Shown here one piece after another: positions 7,772-17,639 of a stretch of 20,546 nt of DNA. A program made the position numbers and the translations under genes. The stretch spans positions 916,833-937,378 of the forward strand of contig BFEA01000513.1 in the NCBI GenBank assembly GCA_003427395.1. Direction: 5' to 3'. Numbering within the stretch: the first letter of the stretch is position 1; each line of letters begins with the position of its first letter. Source of the DNA: Chara braunii. Its lineage: Eukaryota > Streptophyta > Charophyceae > Charales > Characeae. The notes under the pieces are model-generated. The model had not been told where the DNA came from, did no database searches, and saw only the letters and a program-made list of their open reading frames with translations.

Positions 7772-9453
7772 TCACAATCGCACCCAGTACTTTTCCACGA
7801 CACTGGTCGAATATGGATGAAGTGATATTTCTCCGCATAAGAAATTGTTGTCACACGAGTGGCTGTAGACTTTTGCTTTTTTGGAGGATCAACCGCATCT
7901 GGAGGCGGAGGAGAAGAGGGCGATGATTCCGTTACTTTTTCTTTTTTCTTCAGCATCCTTTGTATACGTTGATACATAAATATTTTCATTTTTTTTACGT
8001 TGTTGTTGGAGCTTGTCATTTGCAACATAAAAAATCGTTAGGAGATGGTCGATTGGAACATAGACTCAAATATCTATTTTTTTTAGAGTCTACAAGACAT
8101 CGATCTTACTTGTCCGAAATTGAGGGGTAGCTCCGATTCGTGTTCTACCCATTCAAGATCGTCTTTCACGGGTCGAATGCCTCTGATTAGGCCAACCAAC
8201 TACATATATTCGGACGGATTGACGACATCTTCTACTTTATACAAAGCAACAAATGTCGACATAGTATGATCCGGGGGCGTAAGAGGTGTCGAGGAAGAGA
8301 AGTCGTGTCCCAATTTTTCGATTCTGAGTCCTTCCAACATCGTAGCTACCCGACCCTGATTAGTGACTATAAGCGCAGTCGTATGAGGCAGTTGGTTTCA
8401 CTTTTGAATGGGGCAATCCCGGATGAAGTATCGGGTTTCTTACAGTTGTAGCATTCTACTATTCTTGGAGGAGCGGCGACTTGATGGGGGACATGTGGAG
8501 CAAGGAGAGCGGATTCAATAAGCGGTGCAGAACGCAAGAGATAAGAAGGAAAAGGATTAACTCATAAAACTCTGGATGAATTTGCTTATATGTTTATGCT
8601 CATAAGTTCCTGCAGGACCTGCTCCAGTCGATCCTTTTGTGAAGTTTGTGTTTGTATCAGGTGATTCATCCATTCTGATTGTCGAAAAGTGACGGTGTGA
8701 ATCATAGAGTAAAATGACGATTACTTGTGCCAATGACCGAGGCATGATAATAGTTACGTGAGCCAACATGGAAGGAGGAGAAGAAAAATAGGAGGGAATT
8801 TGGGGAGCATAACCCTCAGGTGGTCCGCCTGGGCTTTTGGGATCGTGGCGATAGTAAAACCAACCAATCTATCTTAGCCATGGTCACTTTTTTGCAGTTA
8901 TGTCCGCTATCGTATCAGTTAGGTCTCCCTCACTCTGATCTATGTACTTCCGTGTATCTTGTGAGTCCAACTCGAGTGCCTTTGCGATAATCTCGGATAG
9001 CTGGGTCGTTTTGGGAGGGACTTTCTTTTTCAACATCGCCTTCAAGACCAGGTTGCGAGGGTGATCTATGAACTGGTCTCGAACAACATTCTCTTCTTGT
9101 TTAGACATATCCAAAGTTGTCTAAAATTTATCTACAAAGTCTGGCAACAATTCTTTTGACTCTTAAGGGTGTTTTTTAAACAGAAACCATGCACATGTCT
9201 CACCTACCTCATCAAATTTTGTTAAAAAGACAGTTTCAAACATGGCCCAATCTACCAACCTAGAGCGCTTAAACCAATCATGAGCAGAATTTCTTACAAG
9301 CAGTGTGATCACCCGAGGAAGATTAACCGCATAATAACCCAAAGCTTTGACAGCCTCGAGCTATGCCTTAGGAAGGGTGTGATTAGGATAACATAGAAAG
9401 GTGGTTGGAATACCTACCATTACCCAGGAAGTAGAAACACTAGCGTTGGTCAT
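7744..9453 (-). pseudogene. gag pseudogene (capsid-like core plus CCHC zinc knuckle)
   Basis: The frame starts at ATG 9453-9451 (open upstream to about 9529, a basic Ser/Thr-rich stretch) and carries in-frame stops at 9361, 9163, 9121, 8884 and 8869, and finally 8557. Codons about 55-85 contain NSAHDWFKRSRLVDWAMFET followed by VFLTKF, the Trp/Phe pattern of the Retrotrans_gag capsid domain. It continues through LLPDFVDKF and a Lys-rich helix to a Pro/Gly/Tyr-rich linker near 8840-8780. Near 8560 the frame shifts by one base, giving SAPLIESALLAPHVP and then CYNCKKP. A second shift inside the zinc knuckle returns to the first frame, which continues as FIRDCPIQK and on to 7744 with further stops (8403-8401, about 8188, 8083, about 8075, about 8043). 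The tail (8028-7744) has a Lys-rich segment and a run of prolines. Gag would package the element RNA in cytoplasmic particles. Identification rests on motif pattern, not a search. Confidence 0.75.
8413..8453 (-). other. Broken CCHC zinc knuckle within gag
   Basis: Minus strand from 8453 reads CYNCKKP and then, one base out of frame, FIRDCP. The first two cysteines are at 8453-8451 and 8444-8442 and the last at 8415-8413, the CX2CX4HX4C layout of retroelement nucleocapsid knuckles. A one-base deletion falls between the Pro and the Phe, and the His codon position reads TAC, so the third ligand is lost as well. The knuckle normally binds element RNA for packaging. Confidence 0.7.
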
Positions 9454-9577
9454 AGCTGTCCCAACACTTGCCTTTTTCGATTTATTTCGAGTGGTGGAAG
9501 GACTCCTTTGGCCTGAGCGAGTCGGAGTTCGTCCTCTCGCTAGCCCGTCTCGCTATTATGAGAATCGACACGTTTCG

Positions 9578-9589
9578 GCTCTGACACCA
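9578..9589 (-). other. Primer-binding site (initiator-Met tRNA type)
   Basis: The minus strand reads TGGTGTCAGAGCC, two bases after the LTR end GTGCA. It matches TGGTATCAGAGCC, the complement of the 3' end of plant-type initiator tRNA-Met including CCA, at 12 of 13 positions. The position right beside the LTR fixes the 5' LTR and the element's strand. This site would prime minus-strand cDNA synthesis. Confidence 0.8.
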
Positions 9590-9591
9590 AC

Positions 9592-10386
9592 TGCACGCTC
9601 TATACTGTCTTCCGGTTGGAATTATATAAGTGCAAAAAAAAACTATGAAAAAACAACAAGATGGGGTGTGTCAATGATCTTTTGAAAATTGAGTGCGAAG
9701 ATAAAAACATAATTGAAATTTCTTGTGTGGTCTTAGTGTTAGTGAGAAGTGGTCACGTCTGCAATGGAAGAAAAATGGGCGCGCACAATTTTCAAACGAC
9801 TATCTAATCCAAAAAACATCTTTGAACGTTCATACGGGTTACTCGACATATTTTCGAACGAAAGCGAGGGGGTATGCACGTGAAAACTTTTTTTTGAATC
9901 AAGTCCTTTTGTCGCTTGTTAGAGAGGTCATAATTTAACGTGGAGGATCATAACCTGGTAGCTCTTTCTTTAAACTCGTCCTCGCCTCGTGTCCGGCAGT
10001 GGAACCCCTTTTTCGATAATGCTCAGTGCAATGACAATTGCTGTAAAGAGTATTGGGCTAATGAGATGTCACTGTTGTCCACGGGATCACAATTAACTCG
10101 TTGAAGAGAAATAATAACAAATAAGGTGGAAAATGATTATCGACGATCATGAACCCAACACCCATGAACCCTAAACACCTCATTTCATAAGGGAAATAAT
10201 ATTGTTTTTCACTTCTTGCGACTGCTTCTCACACTTCTTACTCGCATACACGTAGTTTTTCGTCGTTATACAGGAACAAGCGTTGTGGGAGTGTGGGAAG
10301 TCGGTGTCCAGTCGGGTCAGCCCGATCAGTTAATATGGTATAAATTATCCAGCAGCGTGAGTTGATGCAATCTGTCATTCGATCCA
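9592..10386 (-). repeat. 5' LTR (about 795 bp)
   Basis: The inner boundary is set by the primer-binding site: the minus-strand LTR ends in TGCA, complement of TGCA at 9592. The outer boundary is set by loss of homology to the left LTR after GATCCA (10386), giving a TG start. LTR-left homology covers 9653-10386. The flanking bases after 10386 are ATAAA, the candidate target-site duplication, whose partner is missing. Confidence 0.8.
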
Positions 10387-10990
10387 ATAAAAAATAAAAC
10401 TATGTGGCATCATTTGGGGGAGTAAGGAATTAAGAATAAATCATGCATGAGGAGAATTTGCCCCGTCGGTGTCGTGCCCCAATCTGTTCCGCCGCTCCCC
10501 CCCGCGACAATCATTGGTCCGTGGGAATCTTACAAACAAGTCGTCCCCCCTTGCGAGTGGTGTGCCACGTAGTATAGAAGGTCACCAACGAGGCAGACGT
10601 TCATGACAGTGTCACGCATGACGGTCCAACTCCCGACGACAAGTGTCGGACCTGACGGCCTCGTCACGAGGAGTGAGTACTTGCATTTGAGTTAGCGGAG
10701 ATACCACTCCGACCGCGGTGTTAACTATACCTCTCATGACTCTCTGCGATAGGACAAAGTTCCACGAGGTACAACTCACCTCTACCTGAGGGGTTGTCAC
10801 CATCCTAAGGTAGGTGTATCCCTGTCGAGTTACTGACTCACGCGAGAAGGTTTTTACTTGCAATCACAGAGCTAAGTCAATCGAGGGCATTTTTTTGAGT
10901 GCTGCAGCATAGGCATACTCACTGTTGAAGGCTTAAGACTGACCCGTATGTGTGTCGGAGATCGGGACGCTGATCTCCTGGGCCGACTTA
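10387..10990. other. Unassigned; GC-richer patch from about 10440
   Basis: No gene is recognised. An 83-codon minus-strand ORF (10612-10863) spans part of it with no domain I know and no supporting context. The GC-richer composition differs from the AT-rich DNA on either side, so this may be an older insertion, but I see no termini. Confidence 0.4.
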
Positions 10991-12273
10991 AAATTCAGGT
11001 CCACTTGACTAATGATCTTTCATGCATACAACGTTTTAATCTATTTGCACTTAACCCATAAAATTATATAGGTTATATAAACCCTTGTAAATTGATACAA
11101 ACATAATAAATAGATTTCAAAGGTTGAGACTTAAAAGACAAGGAGATGTCTTTACATTTTTACACAACACAAAGACAGACATCAGAATGCACAAAGTTTT
11201 GACTTTGGGAAGAGAAACAAACATACAACAGAAAAATTCCCACCAAAAATAAAAGTTGAAAAAAATATTTCATAGAAAAAAAATATTCATATTTACAGAT
11301 TATCATTCGAATGTTCGTCCAATTCTAAAAGTTTCAGTTTTATTTGATAAGTTTCCGTTTAAATATGAGTTTTTCTTTCAAACTACACCTATTAGTTCAA
11401 GATGAAATGAAAGTCTAGAGGAGTTTATGAAAAGTCTTAATTAAACTTTCATTCTACTGCGACAAATATCTTTTAATTTAAATTAGATTAACATATTTAT
11501 GACCGGAAATCCTTATATAAAATGACAGTCCAATTAAAATATTTCATGAACTCATCCAGACTTTCATTCCATCACTAGCATGCAGCTTGAATAAGAAGGA
11601 ATACCCCATTTTTCGAATGAAAGTTTTAAAGTAAGACATAAAATTTTAAAAATCGAATGAATTTTTTTGAGGTGGAATAAAAATTTAAAACGCAGAATGT
11701 AATTTTACTATAAAATTATTATTTAATTTTGAAATTTTTTTTTGTTGCTCCTTGTCTTTCAACAATATATCAAAAAATCAGGTAGGCTCGTTACCTTTTA
11801 ATTATACATAAAATGTATGAGGCACTTGACTTTATCAATGATTCTAATTTGTTATAATATCAAGAAAACAATAAGAACGACTATCCAAATCAAATGTACA
11901 AAAGTTATAAGTCGTTGAAGTATCTGAGTCAATGCTTAAATGATCATAAGTCTGTCAAACAAAAGTCTGACACATCATTGGTTGTTTTACTAACATGCAA
12001 ACAAAAACCAGACGCATTATATAATTTCAACATAGTCAACCATTTGTTCACTTTCACCTACATAACATTTATATTTTCGATCCTCTCAGTCAAACATCAA
12101 TTTTTTGAGTTCATCATTTAATCTTATCTAACTTCAGTCATTCAATGACCCTTTTTGACCAAACATATACCTTTTCAACAATGATCCAAAAACATAAATG
12201 CCTTTTAGTTCAGAGGTCGATGCAAAGTGTGGGTGTCGAGGGTGAATGAGGGTTGAGTCGGTGAACCAACCTA
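10991..12273. other. AT-rich sequence, no gene seen
   Basis: Highly AT-rich with A-runs near 11255-11285 and scattered GAATGAAA / TTTCATTC words (about 11390-11670) that are too irregular to call a repeat. A 75-codon ORF at 11894-12121 is AT-driven and unsupported. Confidence 0.6.
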
Positions 12274-12557
12274 TTACTATAAGGCAACAACATGTAAGTT
12301 TGTATAGATTCATAATGTGTCCTCTTTGAAGTGAAGGTGACATGTTACCATAAAACAACTACATGTAGTCTTATATATACTCATAATGAGTTCTCTTAGA
12401 AGTGAAGGTGACTTGTTACCATAAGGCGACAACATGTAGTCTTGTATAGACTCATAATGAGTCTTCTTGAAAGTGAAGGTGACTTGTTAGCATAAAACAA
12501 CAACATGTAGTCTTGTATAGACTCATAATGAGTCCTCTTGCAAGTGAAGGTGACTCG
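12274..12557 (+). repeat. Tandem repeat, four units of 71 bp
   Basis: Unit starts are at 12274 (TTACTAT), 12345 (TTACCAT), 12416 (TTACCAT) and 12487 (TTAGCAT), exactly 71 bp apart. Each unit carries AAGG/AAAAC-AACAACATGTAG, a TAGTCTTGTATAGACT-type dyad, the palindrome ACTCATAATGAGT and AGTGAAGGTGAC. Units 3 and 4 are nearly identical and unit 1 is the most diverged. The array ends at 12557 where the start word is replaced. No ORF runs through it. Confidence 0.92.
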
Positions 12558-12560
12558 CAA

Positions 12561-12871
12561 TCACACCACTAGCGGTTAATGACCACCTGAAAATTCAGAA
12601 TGAAAGATTCTGAAGTGGTCTGAAACCGTTGAAATGTTCTGAAGACACTTCAGGTCATTTCTGAAGTTTCGGGTGGTTTGAGCCATAAGTTATATGGGTT
12701 TTTTTTTTTTTTTTTTGCCTGTTTTTCCAGCCACTTCAGGTCATTTCAGGAATTTCAGGTGGAGATCTGAAACCACTGAAGTGGCTGAAGCTTCTGAAAG
12801 GGTTTTCATGTACCCTCATCTTAATGGTTGGATGGGGGTACTTGAAACCCCTTTCAGAAGCTTCAGCCACT
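12561..12871. repeat. Foldback element rich in CTGAA/TTCAG words
   Basis: About 310 bp are built from CTGAA and TTCAG words in both orientations, e.g. CACTTCAGGTCATTTC at about 12650 and 12732, and CCACCTGAAAATTC at 12582 against GAATTTCAGGTGG near 12750. A T-run of about 16 sits near 12701-12716. It ends in the long hairpin annotated separately. This is MITE-like or foldback-like, but no transposase, target-site duplication or matching terminal sequence was found. Confidence 0.6.
12780..12871. repeat. 36-bp inverted repeat hairpin
   Basis: The left arm 12780-12815 (starting AGTGGCTGAAGCTTCTGAAA) pairs with the right arm 12836-12871 (ending AAGCTTCAGCCACT) with two mismatches by eye, around a 20-bp loop. 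Transcribed, it would form a stable stem-loop. Confidence 0.88.
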
Positions 12872-14680
12872 AAGTGCATGTGCTTGATTGTGTTATAGTA
12901 GTGTTTGTGCGACAATCCAATTTCAAAATCTTGGGCGAGGGAACGAAGTCGTGGTCCTTTTCTTCGAGCTCCACAGTCTTCTCCTTTATCGTGGATCGAA
13001 GTCGCTCATTCCAGTAGTAACAACACATTTAATTTTATGTTTGACTTCATGTGTTGTTCTCATTGCTTCCTCATAGTATAATTTTTCATATTTGCAAGGG
13101 GATGCGGTCATGATTGTAGGTGAATGTACTCTCGAATAGACGAAGTTGTAGAAAAATTTTGAAAATGCTAGTATGAGTATGCTCATGTATGAGTGTAACG
13201 AATATTATAAAAAAACAAACTTTTTTATTTTTTATTTTTTTTATTTTTTTCCTTTTTGTATGATAATTTATATTTGTATATGTTAGTAGAAGACTCATTC
13301 TTATTTTTCAAATGTGGTGATCATTGGAAGACGCCCGCTTATCGTGTTATAATCGTTCCCTTGAAACTTATAAGTAATAGCTTATCTTTTCCATTTACTT
13401 TGCATCGTAATGCTTCTTAAACATACATATATGATGACACCGCATCATACCATATTTATCATTTTTCTTCTTGTAATTGCTATTATGATTATGACATCCT
13501 CATGTCTGATGCTGCACATCAGATGAAGAATTGTACTTGATTTTGTTTTATTTCACTATTGGTATAGTTAAGTCGACTTAGCGAAAAAAAATCGATATTA
13601 AAATCTTGTGAGGATAAATTACATTGTAAATGCAGAAGCAAGCGAAGAGTAGAGGTAGGCAGAGTTCCAGAGTAAGCGGAAGTTAAGGTTTTTGTGAGAC
13701 ATTCATGGAACATTACCGTCTCTTACCAGTGAACATGGGTTTGGTGTAGGTAAATTTATCTTAATCTGAATCAGAGGAGTGGTTAATATAGGCCTACAAC
13801 CGTATTGGTGTGGAACCTTCATTATGAACTTAATATGGGGACAAGGGCATATAGACTTGACAAATAGTTATTCTTACCCTGTGAAGTAGCAAAATGTTAG
13901 TATGTTATTGTTAGCGATTTGTAAATAATAGTGATTGATAGATTAAGAGTTGTTTTTTTATTTTATGGTTGACCGTGCGTAACCATCTTTGGTTGGTAAC
14001 GCCTCATGCAAATGGGTTCCTCAATATCGAATTGCCAAAACTCAATTGAAAACTGAAAATCAATAGTAGGTCGAACGAGCGCGTAGTCGATCTACCCAGG
14101 AACTCACTTGTGATGATTAGTCTTCAACACCAAGATAAGTGAACAAAGTAGTAGGGCGATTTATAAGATACGCAAAGGTTGAGTTTATTATGTTTTTGAA
14201 CGATTAATTTCAGCAACATTGAATGTGAAGTTCGTCAAAGTAGCAGGTCAATATGACGAGTAAGAGCGGGAAAGCAGAGTTGATCGTAAGAGGCCGAGGG
14301 ATGAAGTAAACGATTTGTGAAGGTTTGCAAATTGTCGGAACGATTACTTGACTCTACTCGACATTGCAAAATTGTTTTTCCTCTGAGTTTGGGTGGGGTT
14401 CTCAGGGGGACGACGACCATTGGCAACCGACAGGCCTGATGCAGGTGTTTGCAAACATCAACTTCGGTTATTTTTTGCTCACAAATTAATTCACAAAAAA
14501 ATTAAAAATTTGAGGATTAATTGACTAGGATGTTATTTTTCCAAGAAAAAGGTCAAAGAGGGAAGGATAGCGACATTTTTTTTCGTCATTGTACTAGGAG
14601 TTATCGTTTCACAATCTCGATTTATATCACTTTAAACGTACGTTTTTACGGACATATTTATATTTTTTGCTATGTTACCA
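12872..14680. other. Unassigned; no gene seen
   Basis: AT-rich with a T-rich low-complexity patch at about 13219-13255. Short ORFs (12888-13076, 12986-13186, 13086-13298, 13519-13713, 14235-14426, 14521-14766) lack recognisable motifs and conflict across strands. No repeat boundaries were identified. Confidence 0.6.
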
Positions 14681-15006
14681 ATGGTCCGGAGATCGGACGT
14701 CTCCTCCGAACATCTCATCGGACGTCCGGTACCCCCGTCGTCCGTAAAAACAATTTTTTTTTTTAGTACAAGAAAAAAAAAATAATAAAAAATTATTTTT
14801 CAGTTTTTTATTTTTAACTCATGATTGGCTGCGAATTTGAACATGACTCCAAGGCAAAAGTTGCTTGTATTGTTATGTTACATAACATATATTGTTTTCA
14901 GATTTTTCAGAGACTTTTTTTTTTTTTTTGCACTATGTCGGACATACCCTGTCCGGTCGGACATCCCGGACGGTCAGGGGGGTCCCGGACGTCCGATCCA
15001 ACAACC
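14681..15006. mobile_element. Short foldback (MITE/hAT-like) element, GTCCG-type arms
   Basis: A non-coding core (14803-14908) is flanked by arms carrying the pentamer GTCCG or its complement CGGAC. By my count there are five in the left arm (14684-14743) and six in the right arm (14939-14995), plus a single CGAAC at 14707. GATCGGACGTC (14691-14701) is inverted at 14988-14998, and the palindrome CGGACGTCCG occurs at 14719-14728 and 14986-14995. The core is shared with 19945-20234. Arrays of subterminal short motifs around a non-coding core are typical of non-autonomous hAT-like elements. The outer ends and target-site duplication are not certain. The two small ORFs in the core are not genes. 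Confidence 0.6.
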
Positions 15007-15024
15007 TAGATTTTTGGTTTTTTT

Positions 15025-17600
15025 CAACTTTCACCATTATCCACATAAAGGGGGGGGGGGGGGAGACAACTTCAGACCTTCACGAATTTCACCAGTTGAG
15101 TTCGTTCACAACTTTCAATATCATCGACCTGTCTCTTATACACATCTAGATGTGTATAAGAGACAGATCTTCAATACCGTCCAAACAAGGGGGGTGGAGG
15201 ATGGAAGGGGGGATTTGATGACGTGACTGAGTTCACCACTTCAGTTCATTCACAACTTTAACTATCGTTCCAACAACCGGGAGGGGAGGAAAGAATAATT
15301 TAAGGCCTTCACGAATTTCACCAAATCAGATTGTTAATAACTTTCATTATCGTCTATGTAGAAGGGAGGCGGGACGGATTTCATGCCTTCACTGATTTCA
15401 CTACTTCGGTTGGTTCACAAATTTCACTATCTATATAGAGGGGGGGGGGGCGATTTTATGCCTTCACGAATTTCGCCACTTCAGTTCGGTGATACAACTT
15501 TCCCTATCGGGGAGAGGGGGGGGGGGGGGGATTTGATGACGTGACTGAGTTCACCACTTCAGTTCATTCACAACTTTAACTATTATCCAAGCAAGGAGGG
15601 AGGGAGAAAAAGCAATTTCATGCACTCACGAATTTCACCAGTTCAGTTCGTTTGCACCTTCCACTCTCGTCCACTAAAGAAGGGGGGGGCGATTTCATGT
15701 TTTCACAAATTTCACCACTTCAGTTTGTTCACAACTCTCACTATCAACCAAGCTTAGAGGAAGAGGGAACGATAACATGCCTTCACTGATTTTACCACTT
15801 CAGTTGACTCACAACTTCCATTATCGTTCATGCAGGGGGGCAGGGGGGTTATTTTTGATTTCACCACTTCAATTGATTCACAATTTTCATTATCGTCCAC
15901 GTAGACGGAGGAGGGGGGTTGATTTCAAGCCTTCACTAATTTCACCACTTCACGTCGTTCACAACTTTTACTAAGTAGAGCAGGGGGAGGGGGGAATAAA
16001 CAAGTTCAGACCTTCATGAATTTAAATATTTCAATTTATTCATAACTTTCACTATCGTTCACGCATTGGGGAGGGGTGATTTCATGCCTTCACGAATTTC
16101 ACCACTTCAGTTCGTTCATAACTTTTACTATCTTTCACGCAAGGAGGGTGACGATTTCATGCCTTCATTAATTTAACCATTTCAATTCATTCAATACTTT
16201 CACTATCGTCCTACCATGGAGAGGGCAGGGGGGTAAGGGGCAATTTCAAACCTTCATAAATTTCGCCACTTCAGTTCGTTCATAATTTTCACTTTCGTTT
16301 ACACAAGGGGGGGGCGGGGGGGGGAACGTGATTTCATACCTTCACTGATTTCACCACTTTATTTCTTTCACAACTTTCACTATCGTTCAAACCAAGAGAA
16401 GTATAGAGCGATTTCATGCCTTCACTTAGTTCACCACTTTTGTTTGTTCATAATTTTGACTATCGTCCATGCCAGAGGGGGGGGGAAGGGGGCCGCAATT
16501 TAATGCCTTTACTAATTTCACCACTTTAATTCGTTTAGCTTTCAATTATGTTCACGTAGGGGGGTTGGGGAGTGATTTCAGACCGTCACTAATGTCACCA
16601 ATTCAAATCGTTCTTAACTTTCTCTATCGACCAAGTAATGGGCAGAGACAATTTCATGTCTTTATTAATTTCACAATTTTAGTTGTTGTTCACAATGTTC
16701 ATTATCGTTTATGTAGTGGGGCGAGATCAATTCGGGCTTTCCCTCATTTCATTATTTTAGCTTGTTCACAATTTCACTATCCTCGAAACAAAGGGGGGGT
16801 GGTGATTTCATGCCTTCATTAATTTCACCACTTCATGTCGTTCACAACATTCACTATCGTCCAAGCAAGGGGGATGAACGATAGATTCAAGTCTTCACTA
16901 ATTTCATTACTTCGGTTCGTTCACAACTTTCAAGATCGACCAAGCAGGTGGGGGGGGGGGGCATTTTCTACCTTCACAAATTTTACCGCTTCATTTCATT
17001 CACAACTTTGATTATCGTTGGGAAGTGCTTTAAGACATTCACTAGTTTCACTACTTTAATTCGTTCACAACTTTCACTATCGTCAAAGCACGGGGGGGGT
17101 GGGAGGGAGGGCAATTTCATGCCACAAATTTTACCATTTCGTTCATAATTTTCCTGATCGTCCAGCTATAAGGAGGGGAGGTGGATTCATGCCTTCACTA
17201 ATTTCAGTACATCAGTTTGTTCACAACTTTCAGTATTGTGCACATAAAAGAAAGTAGAGGGGAAACGGTTTCATGTCTTCGCTAATGTTACCACTTCAGT
17301 TCGTTCACAACTTTCACTACAGCCGAAGCAGGGGGAGAGGGGATGAAATTTTTATCACTTTGCTAGATTTACCATTTCAGTTCGTTCAAAAATTTCACTA
17401 GTTTCCGGGGGGGGGGTTGGGGAATTCAAACCTTTTTTAATTTCATCACTTCTGTTCGTTCACAACTTTCACGATCGTCAAAGTAAGAGGGGGATGGACA
17501 ATTTCAGACATTCACTAATTTCACTACCTCGGTTCATTCACAACTTTCACCATTGTTCACAACTTTCACTATCATTCACAACGTTTCACTACCGGTGTAA
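15025..17600 (+). repeat. Satellite array, forward orientation (about 30 units of about 80 bp)
   Basis: Diverged units read, in order, ATTTCATGCCTTCAC, AATTTCACCACTTCAGTTCG, TTCACAACTTTCACTATCG, TCCA-GCA, and a G-run of 7-14. The G-run length and its neighbours vary most. The CACAACTTT word recurs every 70-90 bp from about 15098 to about 17575. The last stretch holds three short tandem copies of TTCACAACTTTCACTAT-type sequence (17539-17592). ORFs across the array translate the repeat (IHNFHYR-type peptides) and are not genes. A mate-pair adapter interrupts the array at 15129-15166. Confidence 0.92.
15129..15166. other. Tn5 mosaic-end pair: Nextera mate-pair junction adapter (artefact)
   Basis: CTGTCTCTTATACACATCT (15129-15147) is followed directly by its exact reverse complement AGATGTGTATAAGAGACAG (15148-15166). 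These are two 19-bp hyperactive-Tn5 mosaic ends back to back, which is precisely the circularisation junction of Nextera mate-pair libraries. It translates in one frame to SYTHLDVYKRQ. The flanks are two different satellite units that overlap in homology (TTCAATA-C-TC on both sides), so untrimmed reads were merged here. It is not biological sequence. Confidence 0.97.
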
Positions 17601-17639
17601 CACCCTGAAATCATCTATTTGTCCTCCCCAACTCTCCCA
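17601..17639. other. Satellite polarity-switch junction
   Basis: Left of about 17592 units read forward with G-runs; right of about 17640 they read as the reverse complement (GTGAAAGTTGTAAACAAACTG) with C-runs. The junction holds GGTGTAACACC, a small palindrome at about 17594-17604, and then part of a reversed unit with C-rich sequence. Confidence 0.7.

Larger units (their letters stand above)
6101..10386 (-). mobile_element. Decayed, internally deleted Ty3/gypsy-type LTR retrotransposon
   Basis: Two direct repeats (6101-6829 and 9592-10386) flank about 2.76 kb. Read on the minus strand, the order is LTR, tRNA primer-binding site, gag with a gag-domain core and a CCHC zinc knuckle, retropepsin, acidic spacer, LTR. 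This order is the Ty3/gypsy or copia layout. Reverse transcriptase, RNase H and integrase are absent: only about 630 bp separate the protease from the 3' LTR. The coding frame has many stops and at least three frameshifts, and the LTRs differ at roughly a fifth to a quarter of positions by eye, so it is old and dead. No polypurine tract is visible next to the 3' LTR, and no target-site duplication can be tested because the left end is lost. Gypsy is favoured by the gag and protease style, but without integrase order the superfamily is an inference. Confidence 0.85.

Noticed and set aside
8043-9453. A variant genetic code with TAA/TAG read as Gln, since gag has many in-frame TAA/TAG
   Set aside because: The same frame also contains TGA stops (8884, about 8401) and real frameshifts, and the LTRs are strongly diverged. 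Ordinary pseudogene decay explains everything.
10612-10863. 83-residue minus ORF as a gene
   Set aside because: There are no motifs, no context, and it lies in a short GC-richer patch where chance ORFs are expected.
15129-15166. A biological 38-bp palindrome, e.g. transposon end or recombination site
   Set aside because: It is an exact match to two back-to-back Tn5 mosaic ends used in Nextera mate-pair libraries.
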